Shown here: positions 18,863 to 29,751 of the stretch, one piece after another
How the letters are laid out: the number at the start of each line of letters is the position of its first letter
How positions within the stretch are numbered: the first letter of the stretch is position 1
From: CAZRGV01 sp964599655
GTDB lineage: Bacteria; Planctomycetota; Planctomycetia; Isosphaerales; Isosphaeraceae
Assembly: GCA_964599655.1 (NCBI GenBank)
Contig: CAZRGV010000012.1
Location: 1 to 64,000, forward strand
Reading direction: 5' to 3'
Length of the DNA: 64,000 nucleotides
The notes under the pieces: generated by a model
The model's database searches: none
What the model was told of the DNA's origin: nothing
What the model saw: only the letters and a program-made list of their open reading frames with translations
Translations under genes and position numbers: made by a program

Positions 18863-19597
18863 TCACGGCGTATGGGGCATATGTCCGTTCAGATGGAAGT
18901 CCACGACGAGCGGCAAGTGGTCGGAGGCGATTCGGGCCAGCTTCGAGTGAACGACCCGGACGTGTCGAATGGCGATGTCACCGCGGCAGAACGCCTTGTC
19001 GAGCGAGGCGACCGGCATATAGGCCGGAAACGACCGGAACCGCGAGGGGGGAGCGGTCGCCTGTTCAAAGGCATGGCGCGCGAATGGGCCTCGGGCCAGG
19101 GTGTTGCGCCAGTCGTTGAAGTCCCCGACGATCAGCGTCGGCAGGTGCGACTGTTCGTGGAAGAGGTGGTGCTCCAGCACGTGCGAAACCTGCCAGTGCC
19201 GCTCGCGCTCGGCCAGGCCGAGGTGCCAGTGAATCAGGTGCAAGAGTCCTTCAGGCGTCTCGACCACAACGATCTGCGCGCCTCTCGGCTTGCGGCGGCC
19301 CTGACGCAGTGAAATCTGGTGCTTCGTCTGGAATGGCCATCTTGAGAGGACGAGGTTTCCATACCCGCCCGACTTGAGACGGACGTTGAGTTGGTAGAGG
19401 TTGGCCTCGGCATTCAGCATTTCGGACAGATGCTTCGGTTGGTCGTGAAACCGCGACCGCCGCACATGGCGATCCACCTCCTGAAGGCAGATCAGGTCCG
19501 GGTTTTCCTCCTCGATGACCTCGATAATTCGCTCAATGCGGTAACGGCGGTCGCGGCCGCCAATCCCTTTGTGGATGTTGTAGCTCAGCAGTCGCAT
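18863..19597 (-). CDS. Endonuclease/exonuclease/phosphatase family protein
   Basis: A 244-aa metal-dependent phosphoesterase of the DNase I-like fold. Family motifs are in order: LLSYNIHKGIGG (Asn), LICLQEVD (catalytic Glu), HWHLGL, VGDFNDW (Asp/Asn), and ASDHLPLVVDF (Asp-His) at the end. It has no signal peptide. Substrate could be DNA, phospholipid headgroups or inositol phosphates; the next gene upstream is a membrane protein and beyond it a cardiolipin synthase. In other bacteria a homologue sits next to ClsB, so a phospholipid link is plausible but unproven. Confidence 0.88.
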   Translation of the reverse strand: MRLLSYNIHKGIGGRDRRYRIERIIEVIEEENPDLICLQEVDRHVRRSRFHDQPKHLSEMLNAEANLYQLNVRLKSGGYGNLVLSRWPFQTKHQISLRQGRRKPRGAQIVVVETPEGLLHLIHWHLGLAERERHWQVSHVLEHHLFHEQSHLPTLIVGDFNDWRNTLARGPFARHAFEQATAPPSRFRSFPAYMPVASLDKAFCRGDIAIRHVRVVHSKLARIASDHLPLVVDFHLNGHMPHTP

Positions 19598-19639
19598 CGT
19601 TGACGCCGGGTCTTGGCACCACGGCTCCCTGGGATTCGT

Positions 19640-20323
19640 TCAGCGCTGAGGGGACGGTTCCGGCTCGGTTCGACCGTTCCGGCCCACGCCGATCCGTACC
19701 AGAAAAACATCCAGACCATTCAGTCCGCAACTCTCCGCCAACCGAGTCAAACGCTCGCTGTCCGCTTGATCCAGGTGGATGTCCAGAGGTTCCAGGGGAA
19801 AAAAGGACGTTGTGACTTCCTTGGCTTGAGCCCGCTGGATCCCGAAGAGGGCCAGCGAATGACAGATGGCGCGATAGGTGAACCAGTACCCGAACACGTT
19901 CGGCCCGGGAAGCCACCAGAGCCCGATGCCGATCACCGGAGCCAGCACCAGATTGACCGACAACCAGATCACGTGGTGCCGCCAGCGTTGTTTCAGGTAG
20001 TCGAGCCAGGCAGTTCGCGCGGCCTCGGAGGCCATCGAGGCCGGATGGTGCAGCGTGATCGATCGGACCTTTCTCAAACCTCGCAACAGGGGTTCGTCGG
20101 GTCCGACAAAACGTTGGAGCCAGTTCCAAAGTCGCTTCAACGCCCCACCAAATCCGCCCTCTTTTTCGTGGATCGTCTTGCTCCATTGGCGGCTCTTGCG
20201 CTCGAACCAGCCTCGCAATCCCCGGCGATGATCCTCCTCGCCGTCCGACGAATCGATCGTCTCCGGCCCCTCGGCATAGAAGACGTGGCGGCGATCGTCG
20301 ATACGTAGCAGAAAGACCTTCAC
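19640..20323 (-). CDS. Membrane protein, possibly K+/H+ exchange-related (Mit_KHE1-like)
   Basis: A 227-aa protein starting at GTG. It has a cytoplasmic N-terminal half rich in charged residues, two closely spaced hydrophobic segments (HHVIWLSVNLVLAPVIGIGL and GYWFTYRAICHSLALFGI) separated by WWLPGPNVF, and a C-terminal domain. The LPGPN-(6)-R-(3)-H arrangement resembles the mitochondrial K+/H+ exchange-related family. I hold this assignment loosely. It lies about 45 bases downstream of the cardiolipin synthase on the same strand. Confidence 0.55.
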   Translation of the reverse strand: MKVFLLRIDDRRHVFYAEGPETIDSSDGEEDHRRGLRGWFERKSRQWSKTIHEKEGGFGGALKRLWNWLQRFVGPDEPLLRGLRKVRSITLHHPASMASEAARTAWLDYLKQRWRHHVIWLSVNLVLAPVIGIGLWWLPGPNVFGYWFTYRAICHSLALFGIQRAQAKEVTTSFFPLEPLDIHLDQADSERLTRLAESCGLNGLDVFLVRIGVGRNGRTEPEPSPQR

Positions 20324-20368
20324 GAGCCGATCCTATGTTCTGACGAATGGGGCGACAGCGAGGTTCTT

Positions 20369-21835
20369 CTACAGGTAAGGGGACAGGAGACTCGCCAGAC
20401 CGTCGCGGAGCTTCACGGGAATACCGCGTCCACGAACCTGCTCCAGTGTCAGTGGAGTCGCTCGACTCTTCCGTTTCAGAAACTCGCCTTCAAGCGTATG
20501 TGCGAAGTCCGTGCCGTAACACTCCACGTTAACCTCGAAGTTCAAGCGAAGGCTTCGAGGGTCGATATTCGCCGAGCCAATGAAGGCCCAGGCCCGATCG
20601 ACCAGCAGGAGCTTCGAGTGATCGAACGGCGGCGGGGAATACCAGACGCGACATCCACCCATCAGCAGTCGCTCGATGAACGGCATCGAGGCCCACTGCA
20701 CCAGCTTCAGGTTGTTCGACCGTGGCAGCACGATATCGACCTCGACACCGCGCAGGGCCGCCACTTCCAGGGCGGACAGCAAGGCCTGGTCCGGCAGGAA
20801 GTACGGGGTGACGATCGCCACCGATGAACGGGCCACTCCGATCGCGCCCAGGATCGTCATCAAGAGCTTGTCGTCTCCTTCATCGGGGCCATCCGGAACG
20901 CACCGAGCGGGCGTTGCTCCGACCGGTTCGAGACGCGGAAACCAAGCCTCTCCCTCGAGAACCTCGTTCGTGCAAAACGTCCAGTCGTCGACGAATAGGC
21001 GAAGCAAATCGGCCACGACCGGACCCCTCACTCGAAAATGCAGATCGTGGTTCCGCCCTTGCGACGCCCCGTCGTGGAGAAACGTCTGGTCGATGTTCAT
21101 CCCCCCCGTGAAACCAACCCGGCCATCGGCCACAAGAATTTTACGGTGGTTCCGCAAATTGATGTACGTGATCCAGGCCGGAACCAGCGTCGGAATGAAG
21201 GTAGCAACCTTGACTCCGACCGCTCGAAGCGGTCCAACAATCGTCGACCAACCATAACGCGAGCCGAAATCGTCGATCAGGACCCGAACCTCGACACCCC
21301 GCCGAACCGCGCGTCCCAGGGCATCGATGAACTGCCGCCCCACTCGGTCGTTATAGAAGATGTAGGTGCTGAGGGCCACCGAGCGTTTCGCCTCGTCGAT
21401 CGCCTGAAGCATGGCCGGAAAGGTTTCATCCCCGTCGACCAGTGGCTCGATCACATTGCCACTGAGCAGGGGTGTTCCCGTCACCTTTTCGACCAATCGG
21501 GCCACGGGAACCAGGTGCGCATTCTCCGCCGTCAGAATCGCTCGCAGTTGCTCGGGTGAGCAAAGATGACCCGACCCGAACCCCGTTCGGTGCATGCCAC
21601 GACGTAACGACCGGGCACGCCTCTGGATGCGGTTGATTCCGAGCAGGACATAGAGGGTCGTTCCCAAAAACGGGGCCAGCCAGAGAAGCCCGATCCAGCC
21701 GATCGCCGCGCGGATCTCGCGCTTGGTCAGCAACACATGCGACGAGACAACGAGACTGATCGCAATCCCCACGAACGTTGTGAGATACGGAAACCAGTCC
21801 CGAATCCACCCCGCAACGGCAACGGCGCACGTCAT
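20369..21835 (-). CDS. cls: Cardiolipin synthase (phospholipase D superfamily)
   Basis: Membrane enzyme that forms cardiolipin by transferring a phosphatidyl group. From the ATG at 21835 the 488-aa protein has two N-terminal transmembrane helices (about 15-35 and 43-68). Two HKD catalytic motifs follow: His230-Lys232-Asp237 (NHRKILVADGRVGFTGGMNI) and His406-Lys408-Asp413 (DHSKLLLVDRAWAFIGSANI). The C-terminus LLSPYL is typical of ClsA-type enzymes. The open frame continues 24 codons upstream with a non-coding look. The two genes downstream on the same strand may form a lipid-related operon. Confidence 0.92.
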   Translation of the reverse strand: MTCAVAVAGWIRDWFPYLTTFVGIAISLVVSSHVLLTKREIRAAIGWIGLLWLAPFLGTTLYVLLGINRIQRRARSLRRGMHRTGFGSGHLCSPEQLRAILTAENAHLVPVARLVEKVTGTPLLSGNVIEPLVDGDETFPAMLQAIDEAKRSVALSTYIFYNDRVGRQFIDALGRAVRRGVEVRVLIDDFGSRYGWSTIVGPLRAVGVKVATFIPTLVPAWITYINLRNHRKILVADGRVGFTGGMNIDQTFLHDGASQGRNHDLHFRVRGPVVADLLRLFVDDWTFCTNEVLEGEAWFPRLEPVGATPARCVPDGPDEGDDKLLMTILGAIGVARSSVAIVTPYFLPDQALLSALEVAALRGVEVDIVLPRSNNLKLVQWASMPFIERLLMGGCRVWYSPPPFDHSKLLLVDRAWAFIGSANIDPRSLRLNFEVNVECYGTDFAHTLEGEFLKRKSRATPLTLEQVRGRGIPVKLRDGLASLLSPYL

Positions 21836-21976
21836 GGTCTTTGAATCCACGCCACGCGTTTTTTGGTCGCAACGCTTGCGCTGATCGAACCGGGAGCTCG
21901 CATGCAATCCGCTCGCCCGGTCGCTCGTCCCACGCTGGGTAACGACGAACGCGTTTCCATCATCGAGCTATCCGAA

Positions 21977-22005
21977 TAGACAAGGTTCGCGGACACGTGT
22001 ATAGT
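21977..22005 (+). promoter_or_regulatory. Candidate sigma-70-type promoter of uvrA
   Basis: TAGACA (21977-21982) and TATAGT (22000-22005) with a 17-base spacer; each hexamer is one base from the consensus. The predicted start, near 22012, lies about 54 bases before the uvrA ATG at 22066. Confidence 0.6.
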
Positions 22006-22065
22006 ACCTCATTCTGCCCCGAATGCCCCCAAGGCCGGCCGATCCAGTGGAGGGGAACCCCAGGG

Positions 22066-25000
22066 ATGGCAACGTCGGACATCGTGATCCGAGGCGCTCG
22101 CGAGCACAATCTCCGGGACGTTTCGATCGATCTTCCCCGCGGCAAACTCATCTGCTTTACCGGCGTTTCCGGCTCGGGCAAGAGCAGCCTGGCGTTCGAC
22201 ACTCTCTATGCGGAAGGACAAAGACGTTACGTTGAAAGCCTGTCGAGCTACGCCCGCCAATTCCTGGGTCAGATGCCCAAACCCGAGGTCGACCGGATCG
22301 ACGGCCTGAGTCCCTCGATCTCGATCCAGCAGAAGACCGGGGGTCGGAATCCACGAAGTACGGTCGGGACGATCACCGAGATCAGCGACTATCTTCGCGT
22401 CCTCTTCGCCCGGGTCGGCCAGGGACATTGTCCGAAGTGTGACCGACCCGTCGTCGCTCAGACGCGCGAGCAAATCGTCGCCCGAATCATGGACCTGCCC
22501 GCCGGAACGCCTTTCGCGGTGCTCGCCCCTGTAATTCGAGGCCAAAAGGGGGAATACAAGGACCTCTTCGCCGAGCTCGGCCGGGCCGGATTCGTGCGGG
22601 TCCGGGTCGACGGTCAGGTCATGCCGATTTCGGATCACCTGGCTCTCGAGCGACAGACCAAGCACGATATCGAGGTTGTGATCGACCGGCTCAAGGCCGG
22701 TCCGACGATTCGATCTCGACTGGCCGAGGCCGTCGAAGCTGCCTTGAAGCGAGGCGACGGCACGGTCCTCGTCGCGGCCGAAGGTCATCCCGATTTGCTG
22801 CTCTCATCGTGGTTCGCCTGCGCGGCCTGCGGCCTTGGCTTCGACCCGCCTAGCCCACAACTGTTTAGTTTTAACAGCCCGCAAGGGATGTGCGTCTCCT
22901 GCGACGGCCTCGGCGTGCGGTACGATTTCGACCCCGAACTGCTCGTGCCCGACCCATCGAAGTCGGTCTGGGAAGGAGCGATCATACCGCTTGGCCCGGT
23001 CAGGTCGATCGGCCGCTGGCGGCGGCACATTTTCGAAGGTGTCGCCGCCAATCTGGAGGCCGACCCAGAGGGGCCCCCAAAGGGTTCAATGCTCAAAGGC
23101 GCCTGGGGCAAGCTCGATCCAAAGTGGCAGCGAGCTTGGCTTTACGGAACGGGCGATCGGGTGATCGTCCACCGCTGGCGGAGCCGTGGCAAGGTCTGGT
23201 CTCACGCCGAGCCCTGGCAAGGGGTTGCTAATGAGTGGATGGCCAAGTTCAAGTCGAGCCAGGCCGGCCCCTACCGCGCGATGCTCGAGCCCTACATGCG
23301 AAGCATGACCTGCCCCGACTGCAAGGGAGCACGGTTGAACGAACGAGCCCGCGCCGTGCGGGTCGGCGGCAAGACCCTCGTTGAGCTAGGATCGTTGTCG
23401 ATCGGCTCCGTCGCCCGGTTTTTCGATGCCCTGGCCGGTCAGCCCGCAGCCGACCTAACACCCAGCGAGACCCCCCTGCCCCTCGACGCCCTATCGCGCA
23501 CCATCGCGGAGGAACTCCTCAAGGAGATCCGGGGACGACTTGGGTTCCTGATCAACGTCGGCCTTGATTACCTCACGCTCGATCGTGCCGCACCGACCCT
23601 TTCGGGGGGAGAGGCCCAGCGAATCCGTCTCGCCAGCCAGGTCGGCGCGGGCCTTGTGGGAGTACTCTACATCCTTGACGAACCTTCGATCGGCCTACAT
23701 CCGAGGGACAACGACAAGCTGATCGCCACGCTCGAACGGCTTCGCGACGTCGGCAACACGGTCATCGTCGTCGAGCACGACGAAGACACGATGCGGGCGG
23801 CCGACTACCTCGTGGACTTCGGGCCCGGTCCCGGCGTCAAGGGGGGTGATATCGTCGTCTCGGGGACCCTGCCCGAGGTCGCCTCGCACAAGGAGAGCCT
23901 CACCGGACAGTATCTTTCGGGCAAGAAGGCGATCGAGATTCCGAAGGAACGTCGAAAACCCAGCGGCAAGGCGATCAAGATCGTCGGCGCCCGCCAGAAC
24001 AACCTCAAGAACATCGATGTGTCGATCCCGCTCGGTCTGTTCGTCGGCGTTACGGGCGTGAGTGGTTCGGGCAAGAGCTCATTGGTTGGTGACATCCTTC
24101 GCGACGCTCTGGCCCGCGACCTCAACGGCGCCCATACCGAGCCAGGAGAGCACGACCGGATCGAGGGACTCGACCACCTCGACAAGATCATCGACATCGA
24201 TCAGTCGCCGATCGGCCGCACACCTCGCTCGAACCCCGCCACGTACATCAAGCTCTTCGACCAGATCCGAGACCTGTACGCGAAACTCCCCGACGCCAAA
24301 GCTCGAGGCTACAAGGCGGGCCGGTTCAGTTTCAACGTGCCGGGTGGCCGCTGTGAGGCCTGCGAGGGCAACGGCTCAAACCGCCTGGAGATGGATTTCC
24401 TCGCCGATGTCTGGGTGACCTGCCCGGTCTGCGAGGGGAAACGGTTCAACCGAGAGACCCTGCACGTCCGCTTCAAAGGGAAGAGCATCGCCGACGTTCT
24501 GGAGATGGACGTTCAGGAGGCGCTTGAGCACTTCACCAATGTCCCCAAAATCGCCACGATGCTTCAGACGTTGCACGATGTCGGCCTCGATTACCTGAAG
24601 CTCGGCCAGCCCTCGCCGACGCTCTCTGGCGGCGAGGCGCAGCGGATCAAGCTTGCACGAGAACTGGTCAAGAAAGGGACCGGACGGACCCTCTACATTC
24701 TCGACGAGCCGACCACTGGTCTTCACTTCGACGACGTGAGAAAGTTGCTGGAGGTCCTCCACGGATTCACCGCGAAGGGCAACACCGTCGTCGTCATCGA
24801 GCACAATCTCGACGTGATCAAGACGGCCGACTGGCTTATCGACCTGGGACCAGAAGGCGGCGAGGGAGGCGGACGCATCGTTGCCCAGGGAACGCCCGAG
24901 GACGTGGCCAAGGTCCGCGAGAGCTACACAGGACAGGCCGTCGCGAAAGCCCTCAACGGACCGCCGCCGATCGTGAGCAGCGGCAAGAAGCGTGCCCAAA

Positions 25001-28000
25001 AGACTGGTCCGACGCGCCAGCGCCGCACGTCCTCCGAGGCCGCATTGCCGTCGATCATTGTCCGGGGGGCACGTCAGCATAATCTCAAAGGGGTTGACGT
25101 CGATATTCCCCGCCACAAGATGACCGTATGCAGCGGGCCGAGCGGCTCGGGCAAGAGTTCGCTGGCCATGGATACGCTCTACGCCGAGGGGCAGCGCCGC
25201 TACGTCGAGAGCCTCTCCAGCTACGCGAGGCNNNNNNNNNNNNNNNNNNNNNNNNNNNNNNNNNNNNNNNNNNNNNNNNNNNNNNNNNNNNNNNNNNNNN
25301 NNNNNNNNNNNNNNNNNNNNNNNNNNNNNNNNNNNNNNNNNNNNNNNNNNNNNNNNNNNNNNNCGAGATCCACGACTACCTCCGCATCCTCTTCGCTCGG
25401 CTTGGCGATCCCTACTGCCCAAGTTGCGGCACGCCGATCGGCACCCAGACGGCCGACGAGATCGTCGAGAAAATTCTCCACCTGCCCGAGGGGTCGAAGA
25501 TCTTCGTGATGGCCCCCGTGGAACGCCGGGACGGTGAGGAATTCACCCACCTCTGGGACGATCTTAGGGGTTCGGGATTCACCAGAGTTCGGGTCGACGG
25601 CAAGTCTCAGAGCCTTGACAGCCCGCCGAAGCTCAGCCATCGCCGCCGGCACCGCGTCGAGGTCGTGGTCGATCGGGCGATTGTTCGTCGCGGCACGCGA
25701 TCTCGGCTGGCCGACTCGGTCGAATCGGCGCTCGACCTGGGCAAAGGGGTACTCCACATCGCTCGTGTCGACGAGAACAAGGACGAGGCGACGTGGCACG
25801 TCGACCGCTACAGCCAGCATCGTTCCTGCGAGGGCTGTGGGCGGAGCTTCGAGGAGCTTTCGCCGCATCACTTCTCGTTCAACAGCCCACTCGGGTGGTG
25901 CCCTGTTTGCGAAGGGCTCGGTGTGCAGCAAGGGGCCGATCCCGCCGCCTTGATCCCCGACGGTCGCAAGAGCCTTCGCGAAGGGGCCGTCGACGTCTGG
26001 CCACCGCTGCGGGAGAACGCATTCTTCGCCCGGATGATCGAGGCGCTGACCGACTCGATGGGGATCGACCTCGACACCCCATTTGACGAGCTCGACGGCC
26101 GGCACCGCCGCATTCTCCTGCATGGCGCGGGAGATCTGTGGATCCAGGTGCCGCAGTCCGGCAGCCAGTCCGCCTTCTCGTTCCAGTACAAAGGACTCTT
26201 CCCCGCCATCGAGGAGGCCGGCCGGGTCTCGTTCCTCTACCGTGCGAAGCTCCAGGGAATGGTCGGCGAGGTCGATTGCGTGGCCTGCATGGGGGCCCGG
26301 CTTCGAGACGACGCGGCCGCCGTGCGGTTCCGTGGATTTACCCTCGACCAGATTAGCCGTTGGCCACTCGGCAAGACCTTGGAGTTCGTCAAGTCGCTCA
26401 AGCTCAATGGCGACGAGCGGCACATCGCCGGCGACCTCGTCCGGGAAATTCGGGATCGCCTCACGTTCCTCGTCGATGTCGGCCTCGACTACCTGACGCT
26501 GGCCCGCGGCACGCCCACACTCTCCGGCGGCGAGAGCCAGCGCATCCGGCTGGCCAGTCAGCTCGGCAGCGGCTTGACGGGCGTCCTCTACGTCCTGGAC
26601 GAGCCGACGATTGGCCTGCACCCCCGCGACAACGCCCGATTGCTCGCGGCCCTCCGGCGACTTCGCGACCTGGGGAATACCTTGGTGTTGGTCGAGCATG
26701 ACCGCGAGGTGATCGAGGCGGCGGACCATCTGGTCGACTTCGGTCCCGGTTCCGGCGATGGCGGCGGCCAGATCACCGCGGCCGGCACGCCTCGTAGAGT
26801 TCGTGCCGCGAAAACCTCGCTCACCGGCCGTTACCTCAGCGGCAAGGCCAGCGTCCCCATCCCGACCAACCGCCGCCCGACCGACGGCCTGTCGATCGTC
26901 GTCCGGGGGGCGAGGCATAACAACCTCAAGAACGTGGACGTCTCGTTCCCGCTCGGCGTGGTCACGGTCGTTACTGGGGTCAGCGGCTCAGGCAAAAGCT
27001 CGCTAGTCGAAGATATTCTCATGAAATCCGCCGCTAGGCGGTTGCACCGGGCCTCGGCCACCCCGGGGGCTCACGACGAGATCGACGGACTCGAACACGT
27101 CGACAAGGTGATCAGCGTCGATCAGACGCCCATCGGCGGAACCCCGGCCTCGAACCCGGCCACGTACTCGGGCGTCTTCGACCTGATTCGCGAACTCTTC
27201 GCCAAACTCCCCGAGGCGAAGATCCGCGGCTACTCGCCGGGCCGTTTCAGCTTCAACCTCCACGGCGGACGTTGCGAAGCCTGCGAAGGGGCCGGTCAGA
27301 AGCGGATCGAGATGCACTTCCTGCCCGATGTCTGGGTTACGTGCGAGGCCTGCCACGGTTCGCGTTACACGGCGGAAACCCTCGCGGTCAAGTTCCGGGG
27401 CAAGTCGATTGCCGACGTGCTTGATATGAAAGTCGACGCAGCGCTCGAGCTGTTTGCCGGAGTGCCCAAGATCCGTCGCATTCTCCAGACCTTACAGGAC
27501 GTCGGCCTCGGTTACATCGCGCTGGGACAGGCCGCGCCGACTCTCTCGGGTGGGGAAGCTCAGCGCGTCAAGCTGGCCTCAGAGCTGGCTCGCCCCGACA
27601 CCGGCCGCACCCTCTACATCCTCGATGAACCAACCACTGGCCTGCATCTCGACGATATCAAAAAACTGCTCGCGGTCGTCCACCGTCTCGCCGACCTGGG
27701 CAATACGGTCGTGATCATCGCGCACAACCTGGAGGTGATCAAGACGGCCGACTGGATCATCGATCTTGGGCCCGAGGCTGGGGCTTCAGGAGGCCGCGTG
27801 GTGGCCGAGGGAACGCCGGAGACCATCGTGAACGCCCCGGATAGCCTCACCGGCAAGATCCTCAAGGGCGTGCTGGACGCGGGGCCTTACGAGGAACGCC
27901 CGCGTTTCGACCCCAAGGCCGCTGCACGCCAGGTGATCGAAGACGCACGCAAGGCCGCGGCCACCACCGAGGAATTCGGACGTGACGTCAAAATGCCTTG

Positions 28001-28574
28001 GCAGATCGACGGCCGTCGCTGGCATACCCAGGACCGCCGAACCCGCACGGGCAAACCGATCCGATGGGACGGCCGCATCCTGGAGCGAATCGTCGATCGC
28101 ATCGAGACCTCGGGTGGTCTCGCGGCAACCGACTGGTCTCAACGCTCGATCGTACGCATTCTTGGCCCCGACCCGGACACGCCTGCGTTCTTCGAAGCCC
28201 TAACCGGCCACGAGTGGATCGTCACGTTGAAGTTTCGAGTTCCACGAGGCACCTTCCGGGCCGAGATGCTCCAGAAGCAGTTAAGGCTCGTGCCCTTCGC
28301 CGAAGGGCCAACTCCCGTGCTCTCCGACGCCGAACGGGTCGCGATTTCTGACCTCCGGGGCTTCGGGCAAGAGGTTGTGATCACCGGCCATTCCTTGGCC
28401 GAATTCGAGACCGAGGCCTTCGACACCTTCCTGGCCAAGGCCATCGCCGCCTGCCGGGGAGAATCCGTCGACGATGCCTGGGCGGGGTCGAAGGCGATGC
28501 TTCGGGCGGTTGTCGGCGCCAGCGGCGCTCGTCCGACGTCTGGGAAAGGGTTGACCCGAAAAGCCGGCTCGTAA
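22066..28574 (+). CDS. uvrA: Tandem double-length UvrA (excinuclease ABC subunit A), with assembly gap
   Basis: DNA damage-recognition ATPase of nucleotide excision repair, here two complete UvrA units in one polypeptide. Four Walker A motifs are visible near residues 33-41, 664, 1025 and 1634. All four LSGGE(A/S)QR signatures, all four LDEP Walker B motifs and paired CxxC zinc modules are kept in both halves. The halves join in frame, without N, through a basic linker near 960-995. A run of 132 N follows Walker A of the second unit, and the frame changes across it. If the missing part has the standard UvrA length (118 bases), the frame closes exactly and the protein is 2164 aa. About 230 extra C-terminal residues have no known family. 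The start has GGAGGGG upstream. Confidence 0.93.
25232..25363. other. Assembly gap (132 N) inside the second UvrA unit
   Basis: The gap follows SSYAR and precedes EIHDYLR. Alignment with the first UvrA unit suggests 118 missing bases rather than 132; 118 also restores the reading frame. Confidence 0.98.
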
Positions 28575-28916
28575 CCTCTGGATTTCCGCTCGGACGGCAA
28601 GCCTTCGCGTGATTCCGGCGCGAGGTCCTCATGGCTTCTTGACTGCGAAGTAAGAGCGTTCGGTCGCGGTGTCCGACCCAAAGGCGAGTAGGATAAACCA
28701 CGCGTCAACGAGCCGGCTGCCCTTTCCCCACGAGGGCGCTCTGGCGTATGATTCCTGTTGTTCGCTGGGTCGCCGGACACCTCGCTTGTCGGCAAAGGAG
28801 GGCCGATCCGTGGTGTCCCGAGTCTTGGTTCGGACCGTTGACGGGAGGCGAAGATCGACGACGGTCGAAGCCGAACGCGAAGCGACTCACTCATGTGCAG
28901 GAACTGGAGAGGCCGC
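28575..28916. other. Intergenic region between uvrA and the nusB-like gene
   Basis: About 340 bases with no gene I can support. No strong terminator or RNA gene is visible. A ribosome-binding sequence GGAGAGG lies just before the ATG at 28917. Confidence 0.5.
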
Positions 28917-29747
28917 ATGCCGGTTTTCCGCCGATACCCCGATCGTCCCGGCTGTTACGTCCTGTCCAGCCTTCGAGGCGAGCACGCCTCGTATGCGCTC
29001 GCGCCGGAAGGGGAACGCTACCTTACGCTCGTCCTCGGCATTCAGGAAGGGAACGAATTCTCACCCGAAGACCTGAAGTTCTTGATCGAACGTCGTTGGG
29101 CCACGCTTGTCAGCCCGGCTTCAACGGAAACGGACGCGAGGACACCGCTGCCATCCGAGCAAGCCGAGCCCACCTCCTCGGATCGACCTTTGAAGGCCCC
29201 TTCGGCGAGCCCCACCAAGCCAGACGGCGGCCGCCCCGCCCTGAGCCGGCGCACCCGTGGTCGCGAGGTTGCTCTGCAAGTCCTCTACCTGATCGAGCAG
29301 AATCCGGAGGTCGACCCCGCACAGATTCACCGATTCATCCAGCGTCGCTTGCACGATGAACGCCTCCGTGTATTCACGCAAGGGCTCGTCGAGGGTGTTC
29401 GAGCCCACCAGCCGGAGCTTGATGCGCTCATCTCGTCGGTGGCCGAGAACTGGCGGATCGACCGAATGGCGGCCATCGATCGCAACATCCTACGGCTTGG
29501 GGCGTTCGAGATGCTCCACTGCCCCGACGTGCCGACTAAGGTCGCCATCAACGAAGCACTCGAGCTGGCCAAGCGGTACAGCACGGCGCAGTCGAGCCGG
29601 TTCGTCAACGGAATCCTCGACCGGCTCCAGTCCGCGTCTCCCGAAATCGCGTCCAAGGGTCCCTCGACCTCGACCGTGTCTGACTCGGAAGCGACACCTC
29701 TTTTCGAATCGCCGCCCGAACATCCGGATCCGACGGGCGGATCGTGA
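28917..29747 (+). CDS. nusB: NusB-family antitermination factor with an extra N-terminal domain
   Basis: The C-terminal part (about residues 105-245) is NusB: RGREVALQVLYLIEQN, VAENWRIDRMAAIDRNILRL, KVAINEALELAKRYSTAQS and FVNGILDRL are the conserved helices that bind boxA RNA with NusE. The first 65 residues (PVFRRYPDRPGCYVLSSLRG, then EGNEFSPEDLKFLIERRWATL) are a separate small domain I do not recognise, joined by a Ser/Pro linker. The tail after NusB is disordered. Normal NusB is about 140 aa; this is 276 aa. Followed after four bases by the PHP gene, so co-transcription is likely. Confidence 0.88.
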   Translation: MPVFRRYPDRPGCYVLSSLRGEHASYALAPEGERYLTLVLGIQEGNEFSPEDLKFLIERRWATLVSPASTETDARTPLPSEQAEPTSSDRPLKAPSASPTKPDGGRPALSRRTRGREVALQVLYLIEQNPEVDPAQIHRFIQRRLHDERLRVFTQGLVEGVRAHQPELDALISSVAENWRIDRMAAIDRNILRLGAFEMLHCPDVPTKVAINEALELAKRYSTAQSSRFVNGILDRLQSASPEIASKGPSTSTVSDSEATPLFESPPEHPDPTGGS

Positions 29748-29751
29748 GATC

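Noticed and set aside
25221..26918. Long minus-strand open frame across the UvrA gap
   Set aside because: It covers N bases and runs antisense to the second UvrA unit, whose motifs are unambiguous.
22066..28574. Two adjacent uvrA genes instead of one fused gene
   Set aside because: The linker between the first and second unit is in frame, has no stop and contains no N; the gap lies later, inside the second unit.
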